A stretch of DNA of 34,993 bases from Vibrio sp. MedPE-SWchi (lineage in GTDB: Bacteria > Pseudomonadota > Gammaproteobacteria > Enterobacterales > Vibrionaceae), in NCBI GenBank assembly GCA_001874155.1, contig MPDB01000020.1:1-34993 (forward strand), given 5' to 3'. Both the position numbers and the translations under genes were made by a program. Under the pieces are notes generated by a model. It was not told the origin of the DNA. It did not search any database and was given only the letters and a program-made list of their open reading frames with translations. Positions 30,488 to 34,993 of this stretch are shown one piece after another (position 1 is the stretch's first letter; each line of letters starts with the position of its first letter).

Positions 30488-30978
30488 TTTACTACTCGTA
30501 AACTAGGACGACCTTTCGGTTTTGGTGGCTCGTCGGAAGGTGATGTATCTTCTTCGGTTTCAGTCGCTGCATCTTCTTCTGGTACTGAAGACAAACTGCT
30601 AACTGGAGCCTCATCCTCTAAATCACTAACTTGCGTTTCAGAGTCTAGATAAGCATCTTCCGGGTCAAACATCGTACCTGCACCATTCTCTCTAGCGTAA
30701 ATTGCTTGAACAGCATAAAGTGGTGCAATGACAGAGTGAGGACGACCACTAAAACGAGCACTGAAAGTAATCGCTTCGTTTCCAAGCTCTAAGTTCCCAA
30801 CAGCTCTTGGTGCAATATTCAAAATAATTTGGCCATCTTGAATAAACTCTTGAGGAACTCGCACACCAGCCATAGTTGCATCAACAACTAGGTGCGGTGT
30901 TAAATCGTTGTCCACCAGCCACTCATAAAATGCTCTCAGCATATATGGGCGACGTGGTGTCATATTATCAATGTCCAT
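30484..30978 (-). CDS. sspB: ClpXP adaptor SspB
   Basis: SspB binds ssrA-tagged proteins and delivers them to ClpXP. The 164-residue protein (E. coli 165) has the globular tag-binding domain at about 1-112, with TPRRPYMLRAFYEWLVDNDLTPHLVVDA, DGQIILNIAPRAVGNLELGN and ARENGAGTMFDPE. A long acidic linker rich in Glu, Asp and Ser follows at about 113-150. The C-terminal ClpX-docking tail is RPSLRVVK, nearly the E. coli RPALRVVK. The linker is the fast-evolving part. It starts 5 bp after sspA. The start at 30978 is preferred because MDIDNMTPRRPY lines up with E. coli MDLSQLTPRRPY. Confidence 0.97.
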   Translation of the reverse strand: MDIDNMTPRRPYMLRAFYEWLVDNDLTPHLVVDATMAGVRVPQEFIQDGQIILNIAPRAVGNLELGNEAITFSARFSGRPHSVIAPLYAVQAIYARENGAGTMFDPEDAYLDSETQVSDLEDEAPVSSLSSVPEEDAATETEEDTSPSDEPPKPKGRPSLRVVK

Positions 30979-30983
30979 TATAA

Positions 30984-31619
30984 CTAGCGGCTTAATCGCA
31001 TCTCGCGCTCAGCTTCTGTTAATGAAGCTAAGAATGAATCGCGCTCAAATACACGGCTCATATAGATTTTCAGCTCTTTCGAACCAGGACCAATTAGGTC
31101 GATACCCAATTGAGGCAGACGCCACAGTAGAGGAGCAAGGTAACAATCAATTAAGCTGAATTCTTCGCTCATGAAGTACTCATATTCTGCAAAGATTGGG
31201 GCTAGAGTTAGCAAGTCGTTACGTAGCTTATTACGTGCGTTTTCTGCTTCTTCGGCATTACCTTTAACAACTTTTTCTGCTAGTGAGTACCAGTTGCGTT
31301 CGATACGGTAGATCATCAAACGGCTATTACCACGAGCAACAGGATAAACAGGCATTAGTGGTGGATGTGGAAAACGCTCATCGAGGTATTCCATAATGAT
31401 TTTTGAGTCGTACAGTGCAAGTTCACGATCAACTAGCGTTGGTACAGATTTGTACGGATTGAGCTCAATCAGTTCGTTTGGCAGGTTTGCCTCATCAACC
31501 AATTCAACTTCAACACTTACGCCTTTCTCAGCCAGGACAATACGAACCTGATGGCTATACATATCAGATGCACTTGAAAACAGAGTCATCACAGAACGTT
31601 TATTGGCAGCTACAGCCAT
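30984..31619 (-). CDS. sspA: Stringent starvation protein A
   Basis: SspA is a glutathione-transferase-fold protein that binds RNA polymerase and alters gene expression in starvation and stationary phase. The 211-residue protein (E. coli 212) begins MAVAANKRSVMTLFS, identical to the E. coli start. It has the thioredoxin-like domain with SVPTLVDRELALYDSKIIMEYLDERFPHPPLMPVYPVAR and the helical domain ending FERDSFLASLTEAEREMRL. The frame is open 18 codons upstream, through a terminator-like hairpin, but GGAGG lies 6 bp before the ATG at 31619, so this is the main start. Its leader is unusual: see the promoter and terminator at 31646-31707. Confidence 0.97.
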   Translation of the reverse strand: MAVAANKRSVMTLFSSASDMYSHQVRIVLAEKGVSVEVELVDEANLPNELIELNPYKSVPTLVDRELALYDSKIIMEYLDERFPHPPLMPVYPVARGNSRLMIYRIERNWYSLAEKVVKGNAEEAENARNKLRNDLLTLAPIFAEYEYFMSEEFSLIDCYLAPLLWRLPQLGIDLIGPGSKELKIYMSRVFERDSFLASLTEAEREMRLSR

Positions 31620-31645
31620 GGAGCCCTCCAGCATACTTACAGATA

Positions 31646-31674
31646 CAAAAAATAATGGAGGCTTAGCCTCCATT
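31646..31674 (-). terminator. Intrinsic terminator between petC and sspA
   Basis: On the minus strand AATGGAGGC and GCCTCCATT form a 9-bp stem with a 3-nt TAA loop, followed by ATTTTTTG. It ends 27 bp before the sspA ATG. It fits as the petABC terminator, but because the likely sspA promoter lies upstream of it, it would also sit in the sspA leader and could act as an attenuator. Confidence 0.8.
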
Positions 31675-31698
31675 GTTCATAAAAAAAATCAGCGTGCG

Positions 31699-31707
31699 AT
31701 TATACCA
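31699..31707 (-). promoter_or_regulatory. Extended -10 promoter for sspAB
   Basis: The minus strand has TGG-TATAAT at 31707-31699, a consensus -10 with the extended TG element, directly after the petC stop. A weak -35 (TTGGCG, spacer 19) lies inside petC. The predicted start is near 31692, about 73 nt before the sspA ATG. It is the only clear promoter between petC and sspA. Confidence 0.65.
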
Positions 31708-31710
31708 TAT

Positions 31711-32448
31711 TTAGTGCACATCACGCCAATACTCTTTCTTAAGCAACACTACAACGATAGTAAAGATAACCAAGAAAGCCATGACCCACCAACCTAGAGT
31801 GTGACGCTCTAGTTTCACAGGATCACCTGAGTACTCTAAGAAGTTAACGAGATCTCGAATCGCAAGATCATACTCTTCAGTATTGAGTTCACCTGTACCG
31901 TCTGTTTCTATTCCAACGATCACCTGCTTCTCTTCACCATTAACCAACTTAGTTTCATAGACTGGCTTAGGAATACCTTGTAACTCTTCTAGAACGTGTG
32001 GCATACCTACGCTTGGGAAAACGATATTGTTCACACCAAATGGGCGGCTAGGGTCCTCGTAGAAAGAGCGAAGGTAAGTATACAGCCAATCAGTACCGCG
32101 TACTCGAGCTACCAGCGTTAGATCAGGTGGTGGACCACCGAACCATTTTGCGGCTGAATCTTGAGGGATAGCACTCACCATCAGATCACCAATTTTCGCC
32201 TCTGGATCAAAAATCAGATTCTCTTTCATCAGGTCCAATGGGATACCGATGTCTCTAGCAACACGTTCGTATCGCTGATATTGCGTTGCGTGACAAGCGA
32301 AGCAATAGTTCATAAACAGCTTAGCGCCATTCTGCAGAGATGCCTGATCCGACATATCATTGTTTGCTTTGTCTAAAGGAACTTTGGCACCCGCCGCCAT
32401 TGCTAGAGCAGGCAACATAGCAAATAAAATTACAATCCACTTCTTCAT
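31711..32448 (-). CDS. petC: Cytochrome c1 of the bc1 complex
   Basis: Cytochrome c1 accepts electrons from the Rieske protein and passes them to soluble cytochrome c. The 245-residue protein has a Sec signal peptide (about 1-19, ending AMA), the haem c site CFACH (Cys49, Cys52, His53), and the region LTLVARVRGTDWLYTYLRSFYEDPSRPFGVNN. The downstream segment VFPSVGMPHVL probably supplies the Met ligand. One C-terminal membrane anchor is LGWWVMAFLVIFTIVVVLL. It overlaps petB by 4 bp. E. coli has no bc1 complex, so this operon marks the lineage difference. Confidence 0.97.
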   Translation of the reverse strand: MKKWIVILFAMLPALAMAAGAKVPLDKANNDMSDQASLQNGAKLFMNYCFACHATQYQRYERVARDIGIPLDLMKENLIFDPEAKIGDLMVSAIPQDSAAKWFGGPPPDLTLVARVRGTDWLYTYLRSFYEDPSRPFGVNNIVFPSVGMPHVLEELQGIPKPVYETKLVNGEEKQVIVGIETDGTGELNTEEYDLAIRDLVNFLEYSGDPVKLERHTLGWWVMAFLVIFTIVVVLLKKEYWRDVH

Positions 32449-33710
32449 TTATATTTCACCCTAGTTGGTAACGGTTTCGTCGCCTCATTTTTACTGTAGA
32501 ACCACAGCAACACGAAGAACATGAAATAACCTAAGCTAAAGATTTGAGCCATTAGCGTATAAGTTGGTGTCGCAGGAAGCGCACCTAATATACCTAACGC
32601 AATGAAGCTGATCGTGAACTGAATGATATTGATCAGATGAAGCTTACTACGGTAACGGTACGAACGAACTTTACAACGGTCAAACCAAGGTAGTAGGAAT
32701 AGGACAACAATAGACGCCCCCATTGCAACAACACCTAACAACTTATCTGGAACCGCACGAAGAATCGCGTAGAACGGTGTGAAGTACCATACTGGTGCAA
32801 TATGTTCCGGCGTTTTAAGCGGGTTAGCCGCTTCAAAGTTAGGTGGCTCAAGGAAAAAACCGCCCATCTCTGGGTTAAAGAACAGTACGTAACAGAAAAG
32901 GAATAAGAAACCTGCTACACCAACTAAATCTTTAACCGTTCCGTAAGGATGGAATGGAATTGAGTCGATAACATCGTATTTCTTCGTGTAGTTATCATGG
33001 AACTTAAACTGAGTCTTATAATCATCGCCCATAGACCCTTTAGGCAGCTTAGTTTCAATGCCATCTGGGTTATTAGAGCCGACTTCATGCAGCGCTAGTA
33101 CGTGCAGTACAATCAGAAGAAGCAAGACGATTGGAAGTGCGATAACGTGAAGAGCGAAGAAACGGTTTAGCGTCGCCCCTGAAATTACGTAATCACCACG
33201 GATCCAAAGCGTCAAGTCATCACCAATTACAGGTATAGCACCAAATAGTGAAATAATTACTTGCGCTCCCCAATAGGACATTTGTCCCCAAGGTAGCAAA
33301 TAACCCATGAACGCTTCAGCCATGAGAACTAAGAAAATCAGCATACCAAATAGCCACAGCAGCTCACGAGGCTTTTGGTAAGAACCATAGATTAGACCAC
33401 GGAACATGTGCAGATAGATAACAACGAAGAACGCAGAAGCGCCCGTTGAGTGCATATAACGTAGTAGCCAGCCATATTCGACATCACGCATGATGTATTC
33501 AACAGAAGCAAACGCACCTTCACCAGAAGGAACGTAGTTCATTGTTAGCCAGATACCAGTAAGGATCTGGTTTACTAGCACCAACATCGCTAGCGAACCG
33601 AATAAGTACCAAAAGTTAAACGACTTTGGCATTGGATATTCAGATAGATGCTTTTTATAAGAATCCATCACTGGTAGACGTTTCTCTACCCAATCAAGTA
33701 GCGCTTGCAT
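32445..33710 (-). CDS. petB: Cytochrome b of the bc1 complex
   Basis: Cytochrome b carries the two b haems and both quinone sites. The 421-residue protein has eight or nine membrane helices. Haem ligands lie in the second helix (LRYMHSTGASAFFVVIYLHMFRGL) and the fourth (HVIALPIVLLLLIVLHVLALHEVG). The quinol-oxidation-site signature appears as PVWYFTPFYAILRAVPDK, where the usual PEW motif is replaced by PVW. GYLLPWGQMSYWGAQVI is also conserved. Full-length, eight-helix-plus form as in other proteobacteria. The start ATG shares one base with the petA stop and the gene overlaps petC by 4 bp. Confidence 0.97.
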   Translation of the reverse strand: MQALLDWVEKRLPVMDSYKKHLSEYPMPKSFNFWYLFGSLAMLVLVNQILTGIWLTMNYVPSGEGAFASVEYIMRDVEYGWLLRYMHSTGASAFFVVIYLHMFRGLIYGSYQKPRELLWLFGMLIFLVLMAEAFMGYLLPWGQMSYWGAQVIISLFGAIPVIGDDLTLWIRGDYVISGATLNRFFALHVIALPIVLLLLIVLHVLALHEVGSNNPDGIETKLPKGSMGDDYKTQFKFHDNYTKKYDVIDSIPFHPYGTVKDLVGVAGFLFLFCYVLFFNPEMGGFFLEPPNFEAANPLKTPEHIAPVWYFTPFYAILRAVPDKLLGVVAMGASIVVLFLLPWFDRCKVRSYRYRSKLHLINIIQFTISFIALGILGALPATPTYTLMAQIFSLGYFMFFVLLWFYSKNEATKPLPTRVKYK

Positions 33711-34303
33711 TATGCCTCCCCTGTGTCATCGACACCGATCATAATCTTGGTTTCGCTCATGTACATGTGTTGTGGTACAACCAAATTGAGCGGCGCTGGA
33801 ACTCCTTGGAATACACGTCCAGCCATATCAAATTTAGAGCCGTGGCACGGACAGAAGAAACCAGACTTAACGCCCTGAACTTGCTCAGCAAAGGTATCAG
33901 GTAGGTAAGTTGGCGAGCACCCCAAGTGCGTACAAATCCCAACGGCAACAAAATACTCAGGCTTAATAGAGCGATAAGCATTCTGTGCGTAAACAGGTTG
34001 TTGCTCTTCACCAGAGCTAGGATCTCGAAGTTGTCCATCTAAAGCTTTCAAGCCGTCAACAACCGATTGAGCTCGACGAACGACCCAAACAGGTTTGCCT
34101 CGCCACTCGACACGAACCATCTGCCCCTCTTCAAGTTTACCTATATCAACTTCTACTGGGGCACCAGCAGCTTTCGCTTTTTCACTTGGGTTCCAAGATT
34201 TAATAAAAGGAACGGCGACCGCAGCTGCTCCTAAACCACCAACAACCGCAGTTGTAGCAGTCAAGAAACGTCTACGACCGTTATTTAAAGGCGCGTTGCT
34301 CAT
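33710..34303 (-). CDS. petA: Rieske iron-sulfur subunit of the bc1 complex
   Basis: The Rieske protein carries electrons from quinol to cytochrome c1. The 197-residue protein has a twin-arginine-like N-terminus (NNGRRRFLTATTAVVGG) with an uncleaved membrane helix at about 13-34, so it is likely Tat-exported. The 2Fe-2S ligands are Cys124 and His126 in CTHLGCS and Cys151 and His154 in CPCHGS, with Cys129 and Cys153 forming the disulfide. It is the first gene of petABC, with a strong promoter about 100 bp upstream. Confidence 0.98.
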   Translation of the reverse strand: MSNAPLNNGRRRFLTATTAVVGGLGAAAVAVPFIKSWNPSEKAKAAGAPVEVDIGKLEEGQMVRVEWRGKPVWVVRRAQSVVDGLKALDGQLRDPSSGEEQQPVYAQNAYRSIKPEYFVAVGICTHLGCSPTYLPDTFAEQVQGVKSGFFCPCHGSKFDMAGRVFQGVPAPLNLVVPQHMYMSETKIMIGVDDTGEA

Positions 34304-34551
34304 CCAAACATTCTCCCATTTGCTCCCTTTGGATAGTTGATATTCCGCTTACAGAGCATGGCTAACAAATTAAAGTTTTATTTATATTTATTTGATTGCA
34401 AATGATAAATAAAACCCTACTTTTTGACAAGATAAAGCTACCTTTTTGTAACAATCAAAGGGCAAAGCCTATGCTAGGTCACAAAAGCGTTGGAATAAGA
34501 AGATAAAGGTTTAGAGGGGATAGAATAGAAAGGATTTTTAAAACTCAAAAA
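34304..34551 (-). other. petA leader and rpsI-petA intergenic region
   Basis: Roughly 250 bp of AT-rich sequence lies between the rpsI terminator and petA. It contains the petABC promoter (34402-34430) and a leader of about 90 nt. I find no small gene, RNA or convincing operator in the rest. Confidence 0.6.
34402..34430 (-). promoter_or_regulatory. Promoter of petABC
   Basis: TTGTCA (34430-34425), a 17-bp spacer and TATCAT (34407-34402) on the minus strand form a near-consensus sigma70 promoter. The predicted start is near 34395, about 92 nt before the petA ATG. Confidence 0.8.
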
Positions 34552-34581
34552 CACAAAAAGCCCAGCATATAGCTGGGCTTT
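34552..34581 (-). terminator. Rho-independent terminator after rpsI
   Basis: On the minus strand AAAGCCCAGC and GCTGGGCTTT form a 10-bp perfect stem with a 5-nt loop, followed by T-rich TTTTTGTGTTTTT. It lies about 55 bp after rpsI and should end the rplM-rpsI transcript before the petA promoter. Confidence 0.92.
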
Positions 34582-34635
34582 GAACCACAATTCCAGTATT
34601 GAAACTGGAGCGTGAACTTTTCTGTAAAAGAAAAA

Positions 34636-34993
34636 TTAACGCTTAGAGAATTGAGGTTTACGACGTGCTTTACGTAGACCAACTTTCTTACGTTCAACGC
34701 AACGAGCGTCACGAGTAACGTAACCAGCTGCACGTAACGCAGGACGTAGAGACTCATCGTATTCCATTAGCGCGCGAGTGATACCGTGACGGATAGCACC
34801 TGCTTGACCAGAAATACCACCACCAGAAACAGTGATGTATAGGTCTAATTTCTCAGTTAGTTCAACTAGCTCAAGAGGTTGTTTAACAACCATACGAGAA
34901 GTTTCACGACCGAAGTAAACATCAAGGCTACGCTTGTTGATTACGATCTCACCAGAGCCTGGTTTGATGAAAACACGAGCTGCTGAGCTTTTG
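34636..34993 (-). CDS. rpsI: Small ribosomal subunit protein uS9, 5' end cut by window
   Basis: uS9 is a 30S protein whose C-terminal tail reaches the P-site tRNA. The visible part is 118 residues from [19 protein letters not shown] to the stop; about 12 N-terminal residues lie beyond the window. Typical segments are [35 protein letters not shown], and the C-terminal [11 protein letters not shown], whose final Arg contacts tRNA. The gene is normally second after rplM, which should lie just outside. The frame begins inside the gene; the Met at 34893 is internal and not the start. Confidence 0.98.
   Translation of the reverse strand, partial: KSSAARVFIKPGSGEIVINKRSLDVYFGRETSRMVVKQPLELVELTEKLDLYITVSGGGISGQAGAIRHGITRALMEYDESLRPALRAAGYVTRDARCVERKKVGLRKARRKPQFSKR

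Noticed and set aside
31620..31673. Longer sspA frame adding 18 residues
   Set aside because: It reads through the terminator hairpin, has no ribosome site, and the product from 31619 matches E. coli SspA from its first residue.

Overview
The window is a contiguous piece of core chromosome from a Vibrio-type gammaproteobacterium, probably the larger chromosome. The assignment rests on gene order: carB-carA / dapB / mutT / secA / dciA / lpxC-ftsZ-ftsA-ftsQ / murC...rsmH / rnpB / rsmI / lpoA-yraN-diaA-dolP / sspB-sspA / petCBA / rpsI. It also rests on protein features: a DciA-type (not DnaC-type) helicase-loader gene beside secA, a bc1 complex next to sspAB, and a division cluster without ddlB. 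I recognise this order from Vibrionaceae. The species was not determined. I see no insertion sequence, prophage, CRISPR array, tRNA or integron-like repeat.

Layout. (1) 1-5092, minus: the 5' two thirds of carB, carA with an argR/pyrimidine-type control region, dapB and mutT. (2) 5203-8716: secA (minus) and dciA (plus) diverge from a 316-bp region with a 22-bp imperfect dyad. dciA converges on lpxC over a shared bidirectional terminator. (3) 8811-25461, minus: the division and cell-wall (dcw) cluster, transcribed rsmH-ftsL-ftsI-murE-murF-mraY-murD-ftsW-murG-murC-ftsQ-ftsA-ftsZ-lpxC, with many overlapping or nearly abutting genes. mraZ, usually the first gene, is missing. A strong internal promoter with an overlapping perfect palindrome lies in the murC-ftsQ gap. 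(4) 25661-27036: RNase P RNA (rnpB) with clear promoter and terminator, then rsmI. (5) 27100-30429, plus: lpoA, yraN, diaA, dolP, an envelope/replication-control group. (6) 30484-34993, minus: sspA-sspB, the cytochrome bc1 operon petABC, and the truncated 3' part of rpsI.

How the genes work together. The mur genes and mraY/murG build lipid II. FtsW, FtsI, FtsL, FtsQ, FtsA and FtsZ use it at the septum. LpxC commits precursor to lipid A. LpoA activates a class A penicillin-binding protein, DapB supplies the diaminopimelate used by MurE, and SecA exports envelope proteins. DciA and DiaA tie the region to replication initiation.

No wholly new multi-gene system is visible. The points that merit a second look are regulatory: an intrinsic terminator lying inside the sspA leader downstream of the apparent sspA promoter, a palindrome on the ftsQAZ promoter, the missing mraZ with two inverted repeats in its place, and the secA-dciA dyad. 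Motif calls were made by eye; no search, alignment or folding program was run.
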